A stretch of DNA of 7,100 nucleotides from Lachnospiraceae bacterium (lineage in GTDB: Bacteria > Bacillota > Clostridia > Lachnospirales > Lachnospiraceae). A model generated the notes under the pieces. That model saw only the letters and a list, made by a program, of their open reading frames with translations, was not told where the DNA came from and searched no databases. Below, piece by piece: positions 1 through 5,941 of this stretch. The DNA lies in assembly GCA_031285465.1 (NCBI GenBank), contig JAITWD010000220.1, positions 1 through 7,100 on the forward strand. Direction: 5' to 3'. The position numbers and the translations under genes were made by a program. How positions within the stretch are numbered: the first letter of the stretch is position 1; the number at the start of each line of letters is the position of its first letter.

Positions 1-258
1 AAAAATGTGGTTTTAAAAACATTTATTAAGTTACTATCGTCTGAATGTAAAACCTTTTCAAAATATTCAAAAATACCCGTTAATAATTTTTCATTACAAT
101 TATCATAAGTAATTATATAATTTCAGGCATAAAAATATCTTCAATTATTATAGTTTCTAAAACCTCACCGTAAATATCTATTGATTCATTGTATATTTCT
201 TTTTTTGAAGGAAAAAATCTAACATTTTCTTTAAAAAACATTCTGTTTATTTGCTCAT
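1..258 (-). pseudogene. Frameshifted immunity-type gene, runs off left edge
   Basis: Not an intact ORF. A GGGAG ribosome binding site (267-271) lies 8 nt before ATG at 258, but that frame stops after MSK (TAA 247-249). Shifting frame by one base at about 253-254 opens a long stretch (253 down to 116) containing QINRMFFKENVRFFPSKKE and, further on, GEVLETIIIEDIFMPEII, which ends at TAA 113-115. A second one-base shift at about 113-116 reopens the frame as ITYDNCNEKLLTGIFEYF, then EKVLHSDDSNLINVF, up to the window edge. The three pieces read as one acidic helical protein. The segment EYFEKVLHSDDSNLINVF resembles the C-terminal part of DUF7674-like proteins often found next to toxins; this is recognition from memory. 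Two single-base deletions would explain the break. It is most likely a decayed orphan immunity gene. The 3' end lies outside the window, and sequencing error cannot be excluded. Confidence 0.6.
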
Positions 259-270
259 AAAATTATCTCC

Positions 271-318
271 CTATTCAAATAAATCTATTACTATTTTCTT
301 ACCAAAGTAGCATTTATT
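271..318 (-). pseudogene. Possible toxin C-terminal scrap before the broken immunity gene
   Basis: On the minus strand, about 15 codons read NKCYFGKKIVIDLFE and end at TAG 271-273. That stop overlaps the GGGAG ribosome binding site of the following broken immunity gene, with ATG 12 nt past the stop. This tight stop/RBS/start arrangement matches the other toxin-immunity junctions in the window. The reading frame runs rightwards into the IS-like end at about 320. I infer that it is the last stretch of a toxin gene truncated by insertion or deletion. It is too short to assign a family, and chance is possible. Confidence 0.3.
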
Positions 319-319
319 A

Positions 320-421
320 GGACTTGTCTCAAAAAACGAAGGGCTAGATATAATAGATTATCTGATAAAGTCGCTCGAAAATTTATGGAAAAATAAGTTT
401 GAATGTCACATGCTAAAAATC
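320..421. mobile_element. Possible insertion-sequence end/remnant
   Basis: The sequence GGACTTGTCTCAAAAAA at 320-336 resembles terminal inverted repeats of IS elements common in Bacillota (GGACTGTCCCAAAA/GGTTGTCTCAAAA-type ends, as in the IS1182 group). It sits exactly where the toxin-tail reading frame on its left breaks off. The following bases up to about 421 carry no gene on either strand. No matching opposite end and no transposase are visible in the window, so this would be a scar rather than a complete element. The assignment rests on resemblance only. Confidence 0.3.
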
Positions 422-874
422 TTACTTACTTGAATCTTCAATTTCCACATCCAATATATCAAACGGAAATTTAATTTCGTAATCCTTAATCGTATTTGAA
501 CTATATTTATTGTTATATCTTTTCAAAATCATTTCTGAGCTGTCTCCTAATAGCAATAAATCATGTTCTGTATCGTTAATTACTTCTTTGATTACTCCAA
601 ACATAATTTCGAGTCCATCATAATACGTATTGCTAAATACTTGTAATTGTGCACTTAAGTTTGCCTTAAGACCAAAACACTCCTCAACCATATCGAAACT
701 AAAAATCTCTTCTAAATCAATGATAATTGTTAGTGCTTCCAAACAAATACTTATATAATCATTTTTCTCGTAATACTCACATTTTAAATTCAATTTGTTA
801 ATAATTATATCTTTAATCCATATTACACATTCTTTCTGAGTTTTTTCGCTCACCAAAAGCAATTCATAATCCAT
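422..874 (-). CDS. SitI3-like immunity protein (150 aa)
   Basis: Start chosen at ATG 874, because AAGGAGA lies 5 nt upstream; an in-frame GTG at 889 would add five residues but has no ribosome binding site. The protein begins MDYELLLVSEKT. Its central block, with FGLKANLSAQLQVF followed by YYDGLEIMFGVI and then DTEHDLLLLGDSSEMILKR, has the order and spacing I associate with the SitI3 family: an FGF-P-VSVxFRL strand, a D-YE-G helix, and a DAVLLFNGE-VLLRR strand. SitI3 is the immunity partner of the SitA3 contact-dependent toxin of Myxococcus. No signal peptide or membrane segment is seen, so a cytoplasmic location is expected. The gene follows a degraded toxin tail whose TGA (886-888) is 11 nt before this ATG, so its partner toxin appears lost. 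Role as an orphan immunity gene is inference; the family call is from memory. Confidence 0.6.
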   Translation of the reverse strand: MDYELLLVSEKTQKECVIWIKDIIINKLNLKCEYYEKNDYISICLEALTIIIDLEEIFSFDMVEECFGLKANLSAQLQVFSNTYYDGLEIMFGVIKEVINDTEHDLLLLGDSSEMILKRYNNKYSSNTIKDYEIKFPFDILDVEIEDSSK

Positions 875-885
875 GCGTTTCTCCT

Positions 886-1043
886 TCACAATTCTAAATT
901 AAAAACATCAATGATTTCACCATTAATAATTATTTTTAAATCTTCTAATCTCTTTAGATTGCTATTTAGCGTGCTTTTTTGTTTTATAGTAGTAGATTAA
1001 ACTCCGTCGAATAGTCTTACGATTCCAATTGACATTGCACCGA
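886..1043 (-). pseudogene. Degraded toxin C-terminal remnant upstream of the SitI3-like gene
   Basis: This 154-nt gap is not empty. One minus-strand frame is open for 36 codons (889-996), containing NSNLKRLEDLKIIINGEII and ending DVFNLEL, with TGA at 886-888. That stop abuts the AAGGAGA ribosome binding site of the following immunity gene. In the same frame, upstream of a TAA at 997-999, the sequence NAIIGAMSIGIVRLFDGV continues and overlaps the 3' end of the preceding small gene in another frame. I read it as the tail of a toxin gene that has lost its 5' part and gained a stop. The 36-codon stretch is better supported than the upstream piece. No family was recognised. Confidence 0.4.
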
Positions 1044-1274
1044 TTATAGCGTTTTGTTTAACAATTCTGCAAACTCATTTCCAAAAAATTCATTCATAGC
1101 TTTTTTTTCATTTTTAGTACAATTATGTATATAATTAGCTGTAAACTCTTCATTATCTTGAAATATTTTTGAAAGCTCCAACTTATTTGATTCAAACAAT
1201 TCTGGATAGAGTATTAACCTGCCTAATTTTTTTCTTGTTTCCAATCGAAAAATATAAAAATCATTATATTTCAT
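1044..1274 (-). CDS. Small hypothetical protein, presumed immunity-type (76 aa)
   Basis: ATG at 1274 is preceded by AAAGGAGA with a 6-nt spacer, so translation is well supported. It starts 11 nt after the stop of the 99-aa gene and is probably co-transcribed and translationally linked with it. The product is short, charged and predicted helical: it begins MKYNDFYIFRLETRKKLG, and its C-terminal half, KNEKKAMNEFFGNEFAELL, could form an amphipathic helix. No signal peptide, membrane segment or cysteine cluster is seen. I do not recognise the family. Its place in a run of presumed immunity genes suggests a second immunity protein or a truncated one. Its 3' end overlaps, in another frame, the upstream part of the degraded toxin remnant, which suggests a recombination joint near 1000-1075. 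Confidence 0.6.
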   Translation of the reverse strand: MKYNDFYIFRLETRKKLGRLILYPELFESNKLELSKIFQDNEEFTANYIHNCTKNEKKAMNEFFGNEFAELLNKTL

Positions 1275-1285
1275 TATTTTCTCCT

Positions 1286-1585
1286 TTACATTGTATATTC
1301 TTCAGCGGTCTTAATAATCGCGTCCAGTTCTAATTTAGGAAATTTATTATTTATAAACTTTAAAGATTCAATATATCTTCTATCATTCAAATTGACTGCG
1401 ACATCTTCAAATACTGATGAAAGATATTCAATTTCTTTTTCGTTACATTCAATAAGATATCCAACTGTACTTTCAAGATTTTCACTAAGTAATTCTGTTA
1501 TTCGATCCCAAACATTATATATTGCTGGGTCATTAATATCCATTAGTATACACTCACACAATAAATCGGTTAATCGTTCCTTCAA
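1286..1585 (-). CDS. Presumed immunity protein (99 aa, TTG start)
   Basis: The start is TTG at 1585, supported by an excellent AGGAGG 7 nt upstream. The product is acidic and all-helical in appearance: MKERLTDLLCECILMDIND, a WDRITELLSENLESTVGYL helix, then IEYLSSVFEDVAVNL and a C-terminal helix pair with KFPKLELDAIIKTAEEY. The segment SSVFEDVAVNL...YIESLKFINNKFPKL recalls a family of small immunity-like proteins beside polymorphic toxins in Bacillota (SSVFEDIS...L..KYPEL pattern). This is recognition from memory; I cannot name a Pfam entry. It follows the orphan EndoU-like toxin fragment after 68 nt, so it is the natural candidate for that toxin's immunity gene. It has no signal peptide and is presumably cytoplasmic. 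Confidence 0.65.
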   Translation of the reverse strand: MKERLTDLLCECILMDINDPAIYNVWDRITELLSENLESTVGYLIECNEKEIEYLSSVFEDVAVNLNDRRYIESLKFINNKFPKLELDAIIKTAEEYTM

Positions 1586-1653
1586 TTCAAGTCCTCCTAT
1601 TATCTAAGCAATTAATATGACTTAGTATAGTATTGTCATAAGTCCAAATACAT

Positions 1654-1926
1654 CTAATCTTCAGGTTGAACACCATTGGGGAAAATTGTAGCTGGTTCAC
1701 CATTTGTATATATAACTTCAACTTCGTCATAGATTCCATATATTGGGATTTCATCAATGATTTCTTCGCCATTATGTAGACTTACCACATACTCTCCGGC
1801 ATTCTCTATTTTATTTACATCCCAATTTTTAGGAAACCATGATTGACCTGTCCCAGTTCTTTTCATCAAATTCTTATGATCTGGAATATTACCGATCCTA
1901 ACCCCATTTGGATAGTCGCCATCCAT
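1654..1926 (-). pseudogene. Orphan toxin C-terminal fragment, EndoU-like
   Basis: A 90-aa ORF starts at ATG 1926 with no recognisable ribosome binding site and an in-frame TAA only 9 nt upstream (1936-1938). The product has GTGQSWFPKNWDVNKIENAG, then a strand-rich stretch with YGIYDEVEVIYTNGEPATIF and the ending PNGVQPED. The pattern FPKxW...I..AG...(G)xxxxVEV...NGxxxTxFP matches the C-terminal half of bacterial EndoU-type RNase toxin domains (BECR fold), as found at the tips of CdiA, Rhs and WXG effectors. The N-terminal half of the domain, which carries the catalytic histidines, is missing, as is any delivery domain. It therefore looks like a displaced toxin tip left behind when the metallopeptidase tip was acquired, probably silent or usable only by recombination. 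The family call is moderate; other BECR-like toxins are possible. Confidence 0.5.
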
Positions 1927-1978
1927 ATATATTTTTTATTGCTCAATTAGTGTATTTTTGACAAACTTAATCGTATAT

Positions 1979-2332
1979 CTATAATTTATTTCCATAGCTT
2001 TTAATAAAATTATCCACTAAAAATTTGTCATCTTCCTTTAAAGTCGAGTATGCAATATCAAAACTATTTAGTGCAGATGAATTATTAACAAGAAATAATG
2101 CCGCGATTGCTAAATGACCAAACTCATATGGTCCCACTGCTTTATATCCGCCTATTAATAAGGATATTTTGGTAAGAAGTTCAACAATAACATCATCAAT
2201 ATACTTTCTTTCTATTATTTTTAAAATACTTTTCCCAACAATGCTAGGATTTTTACTTTCTAAACATACATGCAATTCTTCATTCTGTATTGAATCATCA
2301 TTTAATTTTATAAGCAAAGTATTTGTATCCAT
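1979..2332 (-). CDS. Predicted immunity protein for the metallopeptidase effector (117 aa)
   Basis: Start chosen at ATG 2332: AGGAGA lies 7 nt upstream, whereas the longer in-frame start at 2356 would overlap the effector's end and has no ribosome binding site. The gap to the effector stop (2344) is 11 nt, the tight toxin-immunity layout. The product begins MDTNTLLIKLNDDSIQ and is built of successive helices (SIVGKSILKIIERK, YIDDVIVELLTKISLLIGG, FGHLAIAALFLVNN, KFLVDNFIKSYGN) that suggest two or three HEAT-like repeats, a fold used by several immunity proteins. There is no signal peptide, so it probably acts in the cytoplasm by binding the toxin domain. Composition is AT-rich like the toxin tip, consistent with co-transfer. 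Position strongly supports the immunity role; the HEAT assignment is tentative. Confidence 0.7.
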   Translation of the reverse strand: MDTNTLLIKLNDDSIQNEELHVCLESKNPSIVGKSILKIIERKYIDDVIVELLTKISLLIGGYKAVGPYEFGHLAIAALFLVNNSSALNSFDIAYSTLKEDDKFLVDNFIKSYGNKL

Positions 2333-2343
2333 GAAGTTTTCTC

Positions 2344-3999
2344 CTAATCTGGCCACTCTAGTGGCGCATTTATTGTATTTATTTCAACCTCTAAGTTCTC
2401 AGTAAGTTGTTCTACGACATTATCTAAACCTAACTCTCGGGCGTATTTAATTTCCACTTCATAACTAGACAGCTCGTTTGTTATTCTCGTTGTAGTGTCC
2501 TGAAAAGCACCCTGCATATTGGGAAATCCCGCTTCACTAGCTTGCGTAAAATGTATATATTCATGCTCTAGTGCACTTATTGATGCATCTGGATCTATTA
2601 ACAATTGACCAGGTAGACCATTATTACTAGGATGCGGAGAATATCCCATTACATTTTGCCTATAAATGATTTCAACACCACTATTTTCTAATTCCATGAC
2701 TATACTATTCCATTCTTCCGGGTGCGAATCCTTTCCTCTTCCCAGTATATCTCTGATTGGATCGTGTGGGTTTGCAAATTCCGTAATATTTTTACCATTT
2801 TCTATTATTTCTTGTGGTATTCTGCCAATTCCTCTACCAACCCCAAATTCCTTTACCCCACCCTCAACAACCTCATCCACCGTCCCCCCCGACCGTTCCA
2901 ATGCCTCCTTCATCGCCGCTATCGCTTCATCTTCATACTGCCCGACATTTATCCCCGCCTTCGCCCCCATCTCCAATAGCTCAGCAACCTCGTCCACATG
3001 CTTCAACTGCTTTAACTGCTTAATCAAATCCCCAAAGAACGGCACAAACGCAATCACACTGATCGCGATGATCGCCACATTGGTCAATAAGCTATGATCC
3101 TCCGTATGGGAAACCGCATAAACAAGGTCACGAGCATCCGCCGCCTGTCCCGCCACCGGCGTCATGCCGACACCGACACTGAGCACCAGCCCCAGCAGAT
3201 TGAACTTCTTCGAATAATCGCCCATCCACATATATTCAAAGCCTGCCTGGACATACTCATTCGCATCCTCTAAGAACCGTATGATCGCCGCCTGGATTTC
3301 GTCATCACTAAAGACACTTCTTAACGGTCGCTCCGCCGCCTCCGAGCCGATGATCCCACCGTGCAGACAATACAGAAAAGACTGATAATGGAGCACCACC
3401 TTCTTACCGTCCACCTGAGTACCATCATAAGCACTGAACCACTCTGGTTTCAGTAGCTTTGGCTCACACATCTCCCCAGTCATCACCGAACTGCATTGCC
3501 CGAAGAATCCGGGTGTACCGCGCCTTATTTCGATCGGGATATCGGTTTCGGTGATCACCCGCCGCCCCGCCATGAAAGCCGCCGTTTCATCAGGATCAAA
3601 CCGCCACTCCTGACCATTAATGATCCTACTCCACTTATGCTCCTCCGGTTCCGGCGCCGGTTGCACCTGACCCTCGGTAAGCTTTGGTATATTATACCAC
3701 GGCGAAGCATTACCTGTCCCGCCATCATTGTCCAAACCGTCATTACTACTTCCATCAGCGCCATTATTACCCGCTTCCGATGGCGGATCAAAGGGCCACA
3801 ACCCTTCCGGCACTGTATCGGTATTATCCTTTATCCAGATCCGCTTTTTTAGTCGACCGCAACTACATTTGATCAGATCACCTTCCTTCATGATCTGCAA
3901 GGGCACCTTCTCACGCAATAAAGCCCGCTCGATCTCCTCATCGGTCCACATATGACGCTTACCGGTCCGATCATGCCCTTTTCCTTCCATCCCGTCCAT
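2344..3999 (-). CDS. PAAR-like CIS/T6SS effector with C-terminal zincin metallopeptidase toxin
   Basis: 551 aa from ATG 3999; a second ATG at codon 4 is also possible. N-terminal part: a DUF4280/PAAR-like spike tip in two blocks, IKCSCGRL (Cys45, Cys47) and then FGQCS (Cys169), Cys178 and SFLYCLHGGIIG (Cys211), separated by a Gly/Asn/Asp-rich insert at about 72-100. Middle (about 265-335): a pre-toxin region with GVGMTPVAGQAADARD and a hydrophobic helix leading to FVPFFGDLIK, possibly used for membrane passage. C-terminal toxin (about 400-551): H479-E480-Y-I-H483 is a canonical HExxH zinc site, with E509 or E514 in NELSSYE as a likely third ligand, so a zinc-dependent protease acting in the target cell is predicted. 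Substrate unknown. It follows the VgrG gene by 76 nt and precedes its immunity gene. Base composition turns AT-rich near codon 380, suggesting a swapped toxin tip. Confidence 0.8.
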   Translation of the reverse strand: MDGMEGKGHDRTGKRHMWTDEEIERALLREKVPLQIMKEGDLIKCSCGRLKKRIWIKDNTDTVPEGLWPFDPPSEAGNNGADGSSNDGLDNDGGTGNASPWYNIPKLTEGQVQPAPEPEEHKWSRIINGQEWRFDPDETAAFMAGRRVITETDIPIEIRRGTPGFFGQCSSVMTGEMCEPKLLKPEWFSAYDGTQVDGKKVVLHYQSFLYCLHGGIIGSEAAERPLRSVFSDDEIQAAIIRFLEDANEYVQAGFEYMWMGDYSKKFNLLGLVLSVGVGMTPVAGQAADARDLVYAVSHTEDHSLLTNVAIIAISVIAFVPFFGDLIKQLKQLKHVDEVAELLEMGAKAGINVGQYEDEAIAAMKEALERSGGTVDEVVEGGVKEFGVGRGIGRIPQEIIENGKNITEFANPHDPIRDILGRGKDSHPEEWNSIVMELENSGVEIIYRQNVMGYSPHPSNNGLPGQLLIDPDASISALEHEYIHFTQASEAGFPNMQGAFQDTTTRITNELSSYEVEIKYARELGLDNVVEQLTENLEVEINTINAPLEWPD

Positions 4000-4075
4000 T
4001 CCTATGTACCTTCAACCTTTCAAAACAACATTACTTCCACATCGGTTCAATTGCTCTTGCCGTTACGCTATTGCT

Positions 4076-5899
4076 TTAGTCGCTTTTCTTGTCGCGTGGT
4101 AGTGGATAACCACCGTTTAGTGTATCGATCTCCAGTGTTTTAAGCGAACGGGCAAACCGGTTATTCTTAAGCTCCACCCCATCTACGGCATCGGACAGCG
4201 CCTTGACCACACTACCACCGGCCATTTTCGACATATGCCCAAGACCGCCCTGTAACACCTCATTCATCTCCTGCCTGCCCTCCGACTGTATCGGCGACAT
4301 CCCCAGTACCGCATATTGTGCCTGCCAGCAGGGTGTATAGGTATCCTCGCCCTTCTCCGGCAACCGCTTCTTCCCCCACTTTTGTAGTTTTTCCGGTCCC
4401 TTTACATTCTTCACCCCACCCGGACTGTAGACATTAAAATCCTGCCGGACCTCAAGGCTGGACACCGATGCCTCCAGCTTGATACTCCGTGGCGAATCAC
4501 ACTGTACTTCGCCCCCTTCTATCGTGATATCGCCCTCCGCTATGATGGAGAATGAACGGTGGGCACCAAAAATAACCCCTCTTCCGTCCTGTAGCAGCAT
4601 TTCCGGCTGACCGCCCTCCTTCGTACCGCTAAGCGATAATTCCTCTGGAAATAACCGCATCGTTTTACCCGTGACCACCTCAAGCATCCGCTCTTGCCGA
4701 TTATTAAAGCGGACATCGCCATCGGTTTGGATCACACTGGTTGCAAATGCCGCCCGCTCATCCTTCTCCGGTATCAGGATACGCACCTTCGTTCCTATCT
4801 CCGGCATGGCATAAAAGAGATTACCCGTCACCGGTTTCCACTCATAATAATATCCTGCCAGACCGTCCGCGCCGTCGATAGCGAACCTCACCTGCACCCG
4901 TTCCTGCTCACATGCCGTAACTTCACCGCTAAGCACCATCCCGCTAAATAAATCGTTATATTCGATCGCCCGATCGAAAAGCGTCGCCTTACCGATGGTA
5001 TAATAAAACAGCAATTCTCCCTTAGAAAAGACCGACCGCTTATGGTAAATAACCCATTCCTCACCCATAAAGCCGACCAGCTCACCCACATACCGGTTCT
5101 CCCGTTGTGACAGGATGTAGTAGGTATAGTCAGCCCTCTTTTTCTCCCGCTCGGTCACATCGGTATGATAGCGCGCACTGATCCCACATTCCATCACCGT
5201 CCCGTCCCATGATGCTTTCGCCTGATCCTTCGGTAATCCCAGATATACATCCGCCCGACCCCGTCGCTCGCTCGCGATCACACGGCCGCCTAGCTGACTC
5301 GCCAGTCGGATCAAAAATTCCCAGTCGGTCTCATCATACTGGATCAGCGGACCGCCGGGACGACGTTCCCCGTCCATGCTCCAGATGATCCGTCCCATTG
5401 CTACTCTGTCCTCCTGCTCTGCCGTCGGGTCACCCAGTATCGGTGCGACCGATGGCGGCGCAGCCGTCACCCCCCTGGCGATCACCTGCCCGGCGATCGC
5501 TTGATAGGAACTAGTCGGATCCTGAAAAGAATACCGCCGCTTAGTTCGGTCGAGTCCGATACTACCGGTCACCACCTCTACAAAAGCGTGCCAAATCCCC
5601 CCTTCCATTTGTAGCTTCACATCACGCATCTGCCCGATAAAGACCGGCTTTACTGGCTCACCGTCCGCTCTCATCTGACCTTCCCTGCGTGCCGCCCCTT
5701 CAAGTCCAGTCTCCCAAATCTTAACCGGACTCTCCCGCATTATCTTACCCAGTTCCTCCGCCGTCACCCCCGATTGTAGCCGCACCTTGAGCTGACACCA
5801 TCCATGTTGATTTACCGTCACTTCACTTTCCATCTGTAGTAGTGCCACCGCCGGTAATGCCATTTCTATCTCTAGCCGTTCCGCTCTTATCCTGGTCAT
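4076..5899 (-). CDS. VgrG/gpD-type contractile injection system spike protein
   Basis: 607 aa from ATG 5899, chosen because GAAAGGG lies 7 nt upstream. A longer TTG start at 5941 directly follows the preceding stop and has no ribosome binding site. The N-terminal half fits the gp27-like phage late control D/VgrG fold and carries the typical QYDETDWEFLIRLASQLGG motif (about residues 187-205). A gp5-like OB-fold follows at about 315-395 (SGEVTACEQERVQVRFAI, then MPEIGTKVRILIPEKDERA). Next comes a beta-rich part with SFSIIAEGDITIEGG, then a C-terminal extension of about 100 residues (KGPEKLQKWGKKRLPEKGED onward) that is not typical of minimal spikes. The protein should trimerise as the spike under a PAAR-like tip and carry the effector encoded next. 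Sheath and tube genes are not in the window. The family assignment is solid; whether the apparatus is T6SS-like or extracellular CIS cannot be decided here. Confidence 0.85.
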   Translation of the reverse strand: MTRIRAERLEIEMALPAVALLQMESEVTVNQHGWCQLKVRLQSGVTAEELGKIMRESPVKIWETGLEGAARREGQMRADGEPVKPVFIGQMRDVKLQMEGGIWHAFVEVVTGSIGLDRTKRRYSFQDPTSSYQAIAGQVIARGVTAAPPSVAPILGDPTAEQEDRVAMGRIIWSMDGERRPGGPLIQYDETDWEFLIRLASQLGGRVIASERRGRADVYLGLPKDQAKASWDGTVMECGISARYHTDVTEREKKRADYTYYILSQRENRYVGELVGFMGEEWVIYHKRSVFSKGELLFYYTIGKATLFDRAIEYNDLFSGMVLSGEVTACEQERVQVRFAIDGADGLAGYYYEWKPVTGNLFYAMPEIGTKVRILIPEKDERAAFATSVIQTDGDVRFNNRQERMLEVVTGKTMRLFPEELSLSGTKEGGQPEMLLQDGRGVIFGAHRSFSIIAEGDITIEGGEVQCDSPRSIKLEASVSSLEVRQDFNVYSPGGVKNVKGPEKLQKWGKKRLPEKGEDTYTPCWQAQYAVLGMSPIQSEGRQEMNEVLQGGLGHMSKMAGGSVVKALSDAVDGVELKNNRFARSLKTLEIDTLNGGYPLPRDKKSD

Positions 5900-5941
5900 A
5901 TAATTACCCTTTCTCAAAACACCGCCCTCTGACCGCTCCAA

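Noticed and set aside
1392..1607. Plus-strand open frame of 71 codons
   Set aside because: Antisense to the 99-aa presumed immunity gene, which has a strong ribosome binding site; Ser-rich shadow translation.
1587..1772. Minus-strand 61-codon frame overlapping the EndoU-like fragment
   Set aside because: Different frame of the same DNA; the EndoU-like signatures lie in the other frame.
2666..3097. Plus-strand open frame of 143 codons, with two further plus-strand frames inside 2722-3023
   Set aside because: Antisense to the effector gene; low-complexity Ser/Pro/Thr-rich translation typical of the complement of a coding region, with no ribosome binding site or domain.
3496..3852. Plus-strand open frame of 118 codons
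   Set aside because: Shadow of the effector's N-terminal region; the translation has no recognisable domain and the minus-strand gene explains the DNA.
5900..5941. Longer TTG-initiated VgrG with 14 extra N-terminal residues
   Set aside because: The TTG directly follows the previous stop without a ribosome binding site, while the downstream ATG at 5899 has GAAAGGG at good spacing.
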